Assembly: GCA_022572105.1 (NCBI GenBank)
Contig: JACZWN010000005.1
Coordinates: forward strand, 20,284-33,247
Length of the DNA: 12,964 nt
Direction: 5' to 3'
Source of the DNA: Pseudomonadota bacterium
GTDB taxonomy: Bacteria; Pseudomonadota; Alphaproteobacteria; Kiloniellales; J153
In this document: piece by piece, positions 1 through 6,499 of the stretch
How positions within the stretch are numbered: the stretch's first letter is position 1
How the letters are laid out: each line of letters starts with the position of its first letter
Translations under genes and position numbers: made by a program
The notes under the pieces: generated by a model
Told to the model about the DNA's origin: nothing
What the model saw: only the letters and a program-made list of their open reading frames with translations
Databases searched by the model: none

Positions 1-104
1 CGCACCAGCTCGTAGACCCGCCGCTCCTTGATACGCAGGTACTCGGCCACCTCCCGGGTGGTCATGAAGGCGCGCGCCACGCCAGCGTCCCGCTTCTCGC
101 TCAT
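1..104 (-). CDS. Excisionase-type helix-turn-helix regulator, N-terminus only
   Basis: Only the first 34 residues are inside the window; the gene continues past the left edge. The segment MTTREVAEYLRIKERRVYEL is a typical MerR/excisionase-like winged helix-turn-helix (HTH_17), so the product should bind DNA. In alphaproteobacteria such an N-terminal domain is often followed by a periplasmic-binding-protein-like sensor domain, in genes near formate dehydrogenase and molybdopterin loci. The neighbours here fit that, but the sensor part is not visible and this is inference. The ATG at 104 is preferred because the reading begins well before the motif; a second in-frame ATG at 65 opens directly on MTTRE. 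No Shine-Dalgarno is visible, and a TATAGT box at 116-111 would place the transcript start almost on the ATG, suggesting a leaderless mRNA. It lies 52 bases downstream of the agmatinase gene on the same strand. Confidence 0.7.
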   Translation of the reverse strand, partial: MSEKRDAGVARAFMTTREVAEYLRIKERRVYELV

Positions 105-113
105 GGCGCCACT

Positions 114-143
114 ATAGCGCAATCCAGCATAGCGCATCCCAGC
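114..143. repeat. Imperfect 15-bp tandem repeat before the HTH gene
   Basis: Two adjacent units, atagcgcaatccagc (114-128) and atagcgcatcccagc (129-143), match at 13 of 15 positions. They fill most of the 52-base gap between the agmatinase stop and the regulator's start. Read on the minus strand, each unit gives a CTAT-containing -10-like box (TATAGT at 116-111, and a weaker TATGCT at 131-126). They could be a promoter or operator pair for the regulator, or a chance slippage duplication. Confidence 0.6.
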
Positions 144-156
144 CTGCGCCGGCGCC

Positions 157-1107
157 TCATGGCGAAGCACGGTCATGGGCGAGCAGGCAAAGGTACTCCG
201 CCGCCAGGGTCGCGCCGGCCAGCGCGGTGATCTGGCCGACGTCGTAGATCGGGGCGACCTCGACCACGTCCATGCCGATGAGGTTCACCCCGGCCAGGCC
301 GCGGAAGATCTCGATCGTCTGCGCCGTCGACAGCCCGCCGCAGACCGGCGTGCCGGTGCCGGGCGCGAAGGCCGGATCGAGGCAGTCGATGTCGAAGGTC
401 AGATAGGTCTTGCGGTCGCCGAGGATGCGGCGGATCTCGGCCACCGCCGCCTCCGGGCCGTTCCGGTGCACCCAGCGCGCGTCGAGGATGTTGAAGCCGT
501 GGGTCTCGGCGTTGTAGGTGCGCAAGCCGACTTGCACGGAGCGCGCCGGATCGATGAGGCCCTGCTTGGCGGCGTGATAGAACATGGTGCCGTGGTCGAT
601 GCGGCCGTCCTCGTCCGACCAGGTATCGGAATGGGCGTCGAAGTGGAGCAGCGACAGTGTCCCGTGGACCTCGGCATGGGCGCGCAGCAGCGGATAGCTG
701 ATGAAGTGATCGCCGCCGAGGGTGAGCATGGAGACCCCGGCGTCGAGGATCGTCTTGGCGTGCGCCACGATCCGCTCGGGCACCTGCTCGGGGCGCCCGA
801 AATCGAACAGGCAGTCGCCGTAGTCGATGACCGCGAGGCGGTCGAGGGGATCGAAATCGTATCCGTGCGGCCGGGCCCAGGCGATCTGCGCCGAGGCGGC
901 GCGAATGCCGGCCGGGCCGAAGCGGGCGCCCGGCCGGTTGGTGGTCGCCAGATCCAGCGGCACGCCGCTCACCGCGACGTCGACGCCGTCGAGCTCGCGC
1001 GTGTACTTGCGGCGCATGAACGAGAGCGCGCCGCCGTAGGTCGGCTCGCTGACCGAGCCGTAACGGCTCTCGTGGGCGAAGGCGTAATCGTTATGGTCCT
1101 TGTGCAT
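157..1107 (-). CDS. speB: Agmatinase-family ureohydrolase (SpeB-like)
   Basis: A 316-residue protein of the arginase/agmatinase fold, which hydrolyses a guanidino group to urea and an amine using two Mn ions. The metal-ligand motifs are all present: GGDH (131-134), DAHSD (157-161) and FDID (238-241), with GTGTP (250-254) in the substrate loop. Their spacing matches Escherichia coli SpeB within one residue, and the length fits (306 in E. coli). The most likely reaction is agmatine to putrescine plus urea, but family members acting on guanidinobutyrate or guanidinopropionate look alike, so the substrate is not certain. The ATG at 1107 is chosen because GAGGA at 1123-1119 lies 11 bases upstream and the arginase fold begins soon after; the frame stays open far upstream but only as antisense of the next gene. 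It is divergent from the 4Fe-4S gene. Confidence 0.9.
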   Translation of the reverse strand: MHKDHNDYAFAHESRYGSVSEPTYGGALSFMRRKYTRELDGVDVAVSGVPLDLATTNRPGARFGPAGIRAASAQIAWARPHGYDFDPLDRLAVIDYGDCLFDFGRPEQVPERIVAHAKTILDAGVSMLTLGGDHFISYPLLRAHAEVHGTLSLLHFDAHSDTWSDEDGRIDHGTMFYHAAKQGLIDPARSVQVGLRTYNAETHGFNILDARWVHRNGPEAAVAEIRRILGDRKTYLTFDIDCLDPAFAPGTGTPVCGGLSTAQTIEIFRGLAGVNLIGMDVVEVAPIYDVGQITALAGATLAAEYLCLLAHDRASP

Positions 1108-1166
1108 GGCGCGTCTGGTCCTCGATCTGTCTTGTGCCGGTGGCGTCCGCGGAAGCCAGAGCCGGA

Positions 1167-1196
1167 CCCGGACTATAGAGCCCCGGACTATAGAGC
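1167..1196. promoter_or_regulatory. Perfect 15-bp tandem repeat in the divergent control region
   Basis: The unit cccggactatagagc occurs twice with no gap (1167-1181 and 1182-1196), identical at all 15 positions. Each copy carries a -10-like box in both directions: TATAGA on plus (1174-1179, 1189-1194) and TATAGT on minus (1177-1172, 1192-1187). It lies about 60 bases upstream of the agmatinase start, so the minus-strand boxes are well placed to drive that gene. No clear -35 hexamer accompanies them. Confidence 0.5.
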
Positions 1197-1313
1197 AAGG
1201 CTCCCGAGTCGCGGCGGCGGCCGGCCGGGGTGACGGCCCGAAGCGCAGGCGAAGGCCGCAGCATTTTTGGGGTCGTCTTGGCCGCGGCCGGTCGCTAGTA
1301 TCCGGCCGCCGAA

Positions 1314-1328
1314 ATTGGTCATACCAAT
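1314..1328. promoter_or_regulatory. GntR (FadR-subfamily) type operator palindrome
   Basis: The sequence ATTGGT-CAT-ACCAAT is a perfect inverted repeat with 6-bp arms around three bases. It has the TGGTnnnACCA form known for FadR-subfamily GntR regulators such as PdhR, LldR and GlcC. It ends 28 bases before the chosen start codon of the 4Fe-4S gene, a position where a bound repressor would block initiation or early elongation. The match is seen directly; which regulator binds is inference, and no GntR gene is in the window. Confidence 0.6.
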
Positions 1329-1356
1329 GGGCGCCACTGCGGAGGACGCGACGACG

Positions 1357-3453
1357 ATGGAGATGCGCGGCAAGCGCGTTCTGGTCTGCGACTGCGAAGC
1401 GAGCATGCCGCTCGACGCCGGCAAGCTGGCCAAGGCCTGCCAGGCCGTGGGCGCCGAGGGCGAGCTTGAACTCAATACGCAGCTCTGCCGCGCCCAGCTG
1501 GGCAACTTCCAGCAGGCGATCCTGGGCGATAAACCGGTGCTCGTCGCCTGCACCCAGGAGGCGCCGCTGTTCACCGAGCTGGCCGCCGAGGACAACCCGC
1601 AAGTCGAACTCGCCTTCACCAACATCCGCGAGCGCGCCGGCTGGTCCGAGCAGGCCGGCGATGCCACGCCCAAGATCGCGGCGCTGATCGCCGAGGCCGC
1701 GCTCGATATCGAACCCACGCCCGCGGTCGAGTTCAAGTCGGGCGGCGTCTGCCTGGTCTACGGCAAGGACGAGCGCGCGCTCGCCGCCGCCAAGCAACTG
1801 GCCGGCCGGCTCGAGGTCACCCTGCTCTTGAGCGCGCCCGGCGAGATCCTGCCGCCCGAGGTCATGGACGTGCCGATCTTCAAGGGCACCATCACCCAGG
1901 CCAAGGGCCACCTGGGCGCCTTCGGCATCGACCTGCGCGGCTATGCGGCGGCCAATCCCTCGGCGCGCCAGGCGCTCGACTTCGAGGCGCCCAAGGACAA
2001 CGCCTTCACCGAATGCGACCTGATCCTCGATCTCAGCGGCGGCGCGCCGCTGTTTCCCGCGCACGAGAAGCGCGACGGCTACCTGCGCCCCGACCCGGAT
2101 GACCCGGTGGCGGTGCAGAAGGCGCTGTTCGAGCTGGCCAACATGGTCGGCGAGTACGAGAAGCCGCGCTACATCGCCTACGACGCCGGGATCTGCACCC
2201 ATGCCCGCAACCAAATAACGGGGTGCACGCGCTGCCTTGACGTCTGCCCGACCTCAGCGATCGCGCCGGCCGGCGACGGCGTCGAGATCGACCCCTTCGT
2301 CTGTGCCGGCTGCGGCGCCTGCGCCAGCGTCTGCCCGACCGGCGCGGCGGCCTATCAGTTCCCGGCCGACGACGCCGTGTTCCAGCGCCTGCGCACCTTG
2401 CTGAGCGCCTACCGCGAGGCCGGCGGCGCGGACCCGGTCCTGCTGCTCCACGACACCCGCTACGGCCAGGAGATGATCGCCATGATGGCGCGCGCCGGGC
2501 GCGGCCTGCCGGCCGCCGTCCTGCCGTTCCCGCTCAACGAGGTGACCCAGGTCGGCTTCGACTTCCTGGCCACGGCCTTCGCCTACGGCGCGACCCAGAT
2601 CTGCGTGCTCTCCGACCCGGCCAAGGCCGAGGAGTTGGGCGGCCTGGCCGAGCAGATCGGTCTCGCCGAAACCGTCATGGAGGGCCTGGGCTACGGCGGC
2701 GGGCGCGTGCAGGTGCTCGACGCGCGCGACCCGGAGGCGGTCGAGGCCGCGCTCTACGGCCTCGAGCCGCGCGCGCCGGCGCCGGCCGGCACGTTCCTGC
2801 CCATGGGCGGCAAGCGCACGCGGACCATGCTCGCCCTCAGGCACCTGTACGAGCAGGCGCCTCGCAAGGTCGAGATCCTGCCGCTGCCGGCGGGCGCGCC
2901 CTTCGGCGCGGTCGCGGTCGACGTCCAGGGCTGCACGCTGTGCCTGGCCTGCGTCGGCGCCTGCCCGACGGGGGCGATGCTCGACAACCCGGACCGGCCG
3001 TGGCTCGGCTTCAACGAGGAGGCCTGCGTCCAGTGCGGCCTGTGCCAGACCACCTGCCCGGAATCGGTGATCAAGCTGGAGCCCCGGATCAACTTCACCG
3101 AGGAGGCGCGCCACGCGATCACCAAGAACCAGGAGGAACCGTTCCACTGCATCCGCTGCGGCAAGCCCTTCGGCGTGCAGAGCACGATCGAGCGGATCAC
3201 GGATCAGCTGGCCGGCAAGCACAGCATGTTCTCGAACCCCGAGCAGATCGAGCGCATCATGATGTGCGACGACTGCCGCATCGTCGTGCAGTTCCAGGCC
3301 CCCGATGACCCGTTCGGGGGCCCGCCGCGCCCCAAGCCGCGCACCACCGACGATTATCTGCGCGAGCGCGAGATCGAGGAGGCGCGCGCCAAGCTGCTCG
3401 CCGAGCGCGCCGCCGGGAAGGATAACGGCAAGGGCAACGGAACCGGCGAATAG
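1357..3453 (+). CDS. Four-cluster 4Fe-4S protein, formate dehydrogenase-associated type
   Basis: A 698-residue soluble iron-sulfur protein, probably an electron-transfer or assembly partner of a molybdenum enzyme. Four cluster motifs are visible: C280/C290/C293/C297P, C316xxCxxCxxxC326P, C526xxCxxCxxxC536P and C557xxCxxCxxxC567P, as two ferredoxin-like pairs about 200 residues apart. Near the C-terminus a CxxC pair (C598/C601 and C637/C640) looks like a zinc- or rubredoxin-type site. The N-terminal 270 residues carry scattered cysteines (C11, C13, C44, C65) and no motif I can name; the last 50 are charged and probably disordered. Proteins of this layout occur in alphaproteobacterial formate dehydrogenase clusters with TorD-like and DUF3305/DUF3306 genes, none of which is seen here. 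GGAGG at 1341-1345 supports the ATG at 1357 (or 1363). The frame is open back to a TTG at 1267 and an ATG at 1327, but neither has a ribosome site. Confidence 0.85.
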   Translation: MEMRGKRVLVCDCEASMPLDAGKLAKACQAVGAEGELELNTQLCRAQLGNFQQAILGDKPVLVACTQEAPLFTELAAEDNPQVELAFTNIRERAGWSEQAGDATPKIAALIAEAALDIEPTPAVEFKSGGVCLVYGKDERALAAAKQLAGRLEVTLLLSAPGEILPPEVMDVPIFKGTITQAKGHLGAFGIDLRGYAAANPSARQALDFEAPKDNAFTECDLILDLSGGAPLFPAHEKRDGYLRPDPDDPVAVQKALFELANMVGEYEKPRYIAYDAGICTHARNQITGCTRCLDVCPTSAIAPAGDGVEIDPFVCAGCGACASVCPTGAAAYQFPADDAVFQRLRTLLSAYREAGGADPVLLLHDTRYGQEMIAMMARAGRGLPAAVLPFPLNEVTQVGFDFLATAFAYGATQICVLSDPAKAEELGGLAEQIGLAETVMEGLGYGGGRVQVLDARDPEAVEAALYGLEPRAPAPAGTFLPMGGKRTRTMLALRHLYEQAPRKVEILPLPAGAPFGAVAVDVQGCTLCLACVGACPTGAMLDNPDRPWLGFNEEACVQCGLCQTTCPESVIKLEPRINFTEEARHAITKNQEEPFHCIRCGKPFGVQSTIERITDQLAGKHSMFSNPEQIERIMMCDDCRIVVQFQAPDDPFGGPPRPKPRTTDDYLREREIEEARAKLLAERAAGKDNGKGNGTGE

Positions 3454-3526
3454 CTTCGCAACGGTTTAGGGTCCGGTCAGGCTTCGGTGCTAACATATGC
3501 CGGTCCAAAGAGCCACACCGACCCCC

Positions 3527-4420
3527 ATGCCTAAGCTCGACCCCCGCTTGAACGCCTATCGACCGGACCTTGCGGCGGCATCGCTCGAGGGCCGGGTCGA
3601 GGCCGCGCGCTTCGTCGCCGGACGGCCGGCGCAGGTGGTGCGCGGCGTGGCGGCGTTAAGACGCCGGCCCGGCGCCAGCGAGCCGCTCGACAGCCAGCTG
3701 CTCTCGGGCGAGGTCGTGACCGTCTACGACGAGGCCGACGGTTGGTCCTGGGTCCAGAACGCGAGCGACGGCTACGTCGGCTATGTGGACAGCGCCGCGC
3801 TCGGCGCCGAGGCGCGCGCGACCACCCACAGCGTCGCCGTGCCCGGCAGCTTCCTCTACCCCGCGCCCGATTTGAAGGCGCCGACGCGCGACCGCCTGAC
3901 CATGACCGGGCGCGTCGCGGTCGTGGACGAGCGGGGCGCGTTCAGCAAGGTCGCCTTGGGCGCGCCCTGGCAGGACGGCTGGGTGTACACGCGCCACCTG
4001 GCGCCCGACGGCGAGGTCGCGCCCGATTACGTCGAGACCGCGCTCCGGTTCCTGGGCGTGCCCTACCTCTGGGGCGGCAAGGCGAGCGACGGGCTCGACT
4101 GCTCGGGGCTCATCCAGGTGGTGCTGGCGCGCGCCGGCATCGCCTGCCCGCGCGATGCCGGCATGCAGGCCGAGAGCCTGGGCCGGGCGGTGCCTTGGGA
4201 GGCCGGCCGCACGGCGCTCGCGCGCGGCGACCTGATCTACTTCCCCGGCCACTGCGCCATCGCCCTCGACGCGGAGCGGGTGGTCAACGCCAACGCCCAC
4301 GCCATGCTGGTCTCGGTCGAGCCGCTCGAGGACGTGGAGGACCGCGTGAAGGCGGAAACCGGCGGCACCGGCGTAACCGCCGTGCGGCGCCTGGCGGCGG
4401 GTGCCATCGCGGCCGAGTAG
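3527..4420 (+). CDS. SH3 / NlpC-P60 (C40 family) peptidase
   Basis: A 297-residue predicted cysteine peptidase of the NlpC/P60 family, which cuts peptide links in murein such as the D-Glu to diaminopimelate bond. Two bacterial SH3-like segments (about 35-90 and 100-157, each with a GW-type strand) precede the catalytic domain (165-290). Catalytic C192 lies in LDCSGL, and H242 (GHCAI) and H258 (NANAHAM) complete a likely triad. No signal peptide or membrane segment is visible, which is common for alphaproteobacterial members and leaves the location open (cytoplasmic murein recycling is possible). An in-frame ATG at 3497 would add ten residues; I prefer 3527 because MPKLDPRL resembles the usual family start and a TAACAT box sits at 3491-3496. 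It begins 73 bases after the 4Fe-4S gene on the same strand. Confidence 0.85.
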   Translation: MPKLDPRLNAYRPDLAAASLEGRVEAARFVAGRPAQVVRGVAALRRRPGASEPLDSQLLSGEVVTVYDEADGWSWVQNASDGYVGYVDSAALGAEARATTHSVAVPGSFLYPAPDLKAPTRDRLTMTGRVAVVDERGAFSKVALGAPWQDGWVYTRHLAPDGEVAPDYVETALRFLGVPYLWGGKASDGLDCSGLIQVVLARAGIACPRDAGMQAESLGRAVPWEAGRTALARGDLIYFPGHCAIALDAERVVNANAHAMLVSVEPLEDVEDRVKAETGGTGVTAVRRLAAGAIAAE

Positions 4421-4548
4421 GCCGCGACCCGGGCCGCCGGCCGGTCGAGGGCGCTCGCGCTCGCGCTTGCGGCGATCCGGCGGGCGCCGGAATCTTCCGG
4501 TGGGTCGGCGGCCATGACCGGCACGGCTAGGGCAGACGGGCAGCCTTG

Positions 4549-4572
4549 CCAATCTCGGGGCCAATCTCGGGC
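4549..4572. repeat. 12-bp tandem repeat upstream of moaA
   Basis: Two adjacent units, ccaatctcgggg and ccaatctcgggc, differ at the last base only. A shorter echo, cttgccaatc, recurs at 4545-4554 and 4576-4585, so CCAATC appears three times within 40 bases. It lies about 110 bases upstream of the proposed moaA -10 box. Confidence 0.6.
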
Positions 4573-4682
4573 GCACTTGCCAATCGCGCCCATCCACCCC
4601 AACTCCGTAGCGGACTCGCCGGCCCCAAATCGCAAAAGTTATCCGCAACAAGCTTAGGGGTGAAATGCCGGCGGCTTGGCGC

Positions 4683-4740
4683 TATGATGCCTTGGCACGG
4701 GGGCCAAACAACCCCAGCATGTCCAGGGTTTCCAGGGAGG
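4683..4740 (+). promoter_or_regulatory. moaA -10 box and ribosome binding site
   Basis: TATGAT (4683-4688) matches the -10 consensus at five of six positions; no good -35 hexamer lies 16-18 bases upstream, so an activator may be needed. GGAGG (4736-4740), six bases before the ATG, is a strong ribosome site and fixes the moaA start. The leader would be about 50 bases, too short for a full molybdenum-cofactor riboswitch. Confidence 0.5.
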
Positions 4741-4746
4741 ACCTTC

Positions 4747-5748
4747 ATGACGCAGCTCATCGATCCGTTCGGCCGGGCGGTCACTTACCTTAGGGTTTCG
4801 GTCACGGACCGCTGCGACTTCCGCTGCGTCTACTGCATGTCCGAGGACATGACGTTCCTGCCCAAGGCCGAGATCCTGACCCTCGAGGAGCTCGACCGGG
4901 TGGCCAGCGCCTTCGTCCGCCTGGGGGTGCGCAAGCTGCGCCTGACCGGCGGCGAGCCCTTGGTGCGGCGCAATATCATGAGCCTGTTCCGCAGCCTCGC
5001 GCGCCACTTGGGCACCGGCGCGCTCGACGAGCTGACGCTCACCACCAACGGCAGCCAGTTGCCGCGCTTCGCCGACGAACTGGCCGACCTCGGCGTCAAG
5101 CGCATCAACGTCTCGCTCGATACTCTTGATGCGGACAAGTTCGCCGCGATCACCCGTTGGGGCAAGTACGACAAGGTCATGGCCGGACTGGCGGCGGCCA
5201 AGGCGGCGGGCCTGCGGATCAAGATCAACACCGTGGCCTTGAAGGGCGTCAACGACGAAGAGTTCGACGACCTCGTCGCCTGGTGCGGCGACGAGGGCTA
5301 CGACCTGACCTTCATCGAGGTCATGCCCTTGGGCGAGATCGGCGAGGGCGCGCGGCTCGATCAATACCTGCCGCTGTCCCTGGTGCGAGCCCGGCTCCAG
5401 GAGCGCTGGACGCTCGAGGAGATCGACTTGAAGACCGGCGGGCCGGCGCGCTACGTCCGGGTCAAGGAAACCGGCGGGCGCATCGGCTTCATCACCCCCA
5501 TGACCCACAATTTCTGCGAGGGCTGCAACCGGGTGCGCCTGACCTGCACCGGCACGCTCTACATGTGCCTGGGCCAAGAGGACGCAGCCGACCTGCGCGC
5601 GCCCGTGCGCTCGAGCGAGAGCGACGAACCGCTCAATGCGGCGATCCACGAAGCCATCGCGCGCAAGCCCAAGGGCCACGATTTTATCATCGACCGGCGC
5701 AGCCATCAGCCCGCGGTCGGGCGCCACATGAGCGTGACTGGCGGCTAA
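4747..5748 (+). CDS. moaA: GTP 3',8-cyclase MoaA
   Basis: A 333-residue radical-SAM enzyme that, with MoaC, converts GTP to cyclic pyranopterin monophosphate, the first step of molybdenum cofactor synthesis in the cytoplasm. The radical-SAM cluster motif is C23xxxC27xxC30 (CDFRCVYC), with GGEP (68-71) for SAM binding. The second, substrate-binding 4Fe-4S site is C257/C260/C274. The C-terminal Gly-Gly (332-333), required for the cyclisation step, is intact. Length matches the family (about 330), and GGAGG six bases before the ATG decides the start. No moaC, moaB, moaE or mog gene is nearby, so moaA is a single gene here. A Mo-cofactor role would fit the 4Fe-4S gene and the partial regulator to its left. 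A secreted protein is convergent to its right. Confidence 0.97.
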   Translation: MTQLIDPFGRAVTYLRVSVTDRCDFRCVYCMSEDMTFLPKAEILTLEELDRVASAFVRLGVRKLRLTGGEPLVRRNIMSLFRSLARHLGTGALDELTLTTNGSQLPRFADELADLGVKRINVSLDTLDADKFAAITRWGKYDKVMAGLAAAKAAGLRIKINTVALKGVNDEEFDDLVAWCGDEGYDLTFIEVMPLGEIGEGARLDQYLPLSLVRARLQERWTLEEIDLKTGGPARYVRVKETGGRIGFITPMTHNFCEGCNRVRLTCTGTLYMCLGQEDAADLRAPVRSSESDEPLNAAIHEAIARKPKGHDFIIDRRSHQPAVGRHMSVTGG

Positions 5749-5762
5749 TTCCAACCGCCTTT
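5740..5762 (+). terminator. Weak hairpin at the end of moaA
   Basis: GGCGG (5740-5744) pairs with CCGCC (5755-5759) around a 10-base loop containing the moaA stop codon, followed by TTT. The stem is short and the T-run minimal, so it may only slow transcription between the two convergent genes. Confidence 0.3.
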
Positions 5763-5781
5763 GGTGATTTTGCAGCCTCGC

Positions 5782-6312
5782 TCACTCGAGGATCACCTGA
5801 TAGGCGAAATCGCGGCCGTTGGTGATGGTGATCTTCTCGAAGCCGAGCATCTTGGCCAGATCGAAGAAGGTGAGATTAGTCTGCGCGTCCATGTCCTGAA
5901 AGGCGGGCAGCAGGCGCGCGGCGGCGGTCAGGTTGGCGAGCACCGCGCGCGCCCGGTAGATGGTGTCGATGCGCCCGTCGACCAGGGCGACGATGATCAG
6001 CTTCTCGGCCTCGCCGCCCTTGGCGAACATGGCGGCCTGGGGCGGGTACGCCTGATTGGCGAGGCGGTTGGCGATGCCGGTGACGAAGCCGATGCGCATG
6101 CGGCGGTCGGCCTGGGGCAGGATGTCGGTGCGCGCGCCGTAGACCTCGCGCGTGGTCGGCTCGGGATAGTAGTAGCCGACGTGGCGGTCGCCAGCGGCCG
6201 CCGGAGCGCCCGGGTCCGCCCAGATCGGGCCCGCCCAGATTAGGCCCGCCCAGATCAGGCCCGCCCAGATCGGGATGGCTCCGACCATCAGCCTTCGCGC
6301 CGAGGCGCCCAT
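5782..6312 (-). CDS. Secreted protein of the family often labelled 'MobA'
   Basis: A 176-residue protein with a Sec-type signal peptide: basic start (MGASARR), a long hydrophobic core built from repeated IWAGL units (15-33), and a likely cleavage after AAA at about 38-40. The mature part opens with VGYYYPEP (45-52) and contains RIGFVTG, EKLIIVALVDGRIDTIYRAR, LTFFDLAKMLGFE and a C-terminal NGRDFAYQV. I recognise this as a conserved alphaproteobacterial family often named molybdopterin-guanine dinucleotide biosynthesis protein A. It has no nucleotidyltransferase GxSxRxG motif and is exported, so that name is not supported; its function is unknown. Its position beside moaA may be how the label arose. 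ATGs at 6342 and 6327 are also in frame; 6312 is chosen because it gives a normal signal peptide and GGGGGA lies seven bases upstream. It is convergent with moaA and divergent from nadK. Confidence 0.75.
   Translation of the reverse strand: MGASARRLMVGAIPIWAGLIWAGLIWAGPIWADPGAPAAAGDRHVGYYYPEPTTREVYGARTDILPQADRRMRIGFVTGIANRLANQAYPPQAAMFAKGGEAEKLIIVALVDGRIDTIYRARAVLANLTAAARLLPAFQDMDAQTNLTFFDLAKMLGFEKITITNGRDFAYQVILE
6214..6273. repeat. Four-copy 15-bp tandem repeat inside a signal peptide
   Basis: Four adjacent units of the form gcccgcccagatcgg (6214-6228, 6229-6243, 6244-6258, 6259-6273) differ at only one to three positions each. In the minus-strand gene they encode the pentapeptide register IWAG(L/P), repeated through the hydrophobic core of the signal sequence. 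The period is five codons, so copy-number change keeps the frame and alters only the length of the core. Confidence 0.85.
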
Positions 6313-6406
6313 GGCCCGGTCCCCCATTCTCCTTGCCGCCATGCGACCTTGCGTCAGCGGCGCCGGCTTGGCAAGCGGGCGCGGGGCGGCGGGGTGACGC
6401 GCGCGG

Positions 6407-6435
6407 CTGGCGCCGGGGAGCGGGCGCGTTATACT
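6407..6435 (+). promoter_or_regulatory. Predicted nadK promoter
   Basis: TATACT (6430-6435) matches the -10 consensus at five of six positions. CTGGCG (6407-6412) lies 17 bases upstream as a weak -35. The expected transcript start is near 6442, giving a leader of about 58 bases before the ATG at 6500. Confidence 0.45.
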
Positions 6436-6499
6436 CCGGGCCGCAAGGGCACCGCCCGAAGCCGGCGACCGCCCTCCCGTGAGGAAACCCGCAAGGACC

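Larger units (their letters stand above)
4421..4746. other. Gene-free stretch between the NlpC/P60 gene and moaA
   Basis: I see no gene in these 326 bases. They hold a 6-bp tandem repeat gcgctc (4451-4468, three copies, the last with one change), a small perfect hairpin TCCGGC-GGGC-GCCGGA (4476-4491) with only a weak T-rich tail, and a 12-bp tandem repeat (4549-4572). The moaA promoter region follows, with a further small inverted repeat TTGGC/GCCAA (4692-4707) in the leader. Open frames crossing this stretch have no recognisable protein content. Confidence 0.6.

Noticed and set aside
175..1233. Long plus-strand open frame opposite agmatinase
   Set aside because: Composition is dominated by A, R, G, V and D with no domain signature; it is the mirror of a GC-rich coding gene.
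1267..1356. Upstream starts (TTG 1267, ATG 1327) for the 4Fe-4S gene
   Set aside because: They lack a ribosome site, the TTG lies in probable promoter DNA, and the ATG at 1327 overlaps the operator palindrome. GGAGG at 1341-1345 points to 1357.
157..2214. A 685-residue open frame on minus that includes agmatinase
   Set aside because: Only the last 316 residues (from the ATG at 1107) are agmatinase. The upstream part is antisense to the 4Fe-4S gene and has the low-complexity look of a GC-rich shadow frame.
2254..3222. 322-residue minus-strand frame inside the 4Fe-4S gene
   Set aside because: Antisense shadow of a gene with clear cysteine motifs on plus; no recognisable protein.
4692..4746. 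Molybdenum-cofactor riboswitch in the moaA leader
   Set aside because: The leader after the proposed -10 box is only about 50 bases and shows one small hairpin; the known Moco RNA motif is much larger.
6214..6273. CRISPR-like array
   Set aside because: The units are head-to-tail without spacers and lie inside a coding region; no cas genes are present.
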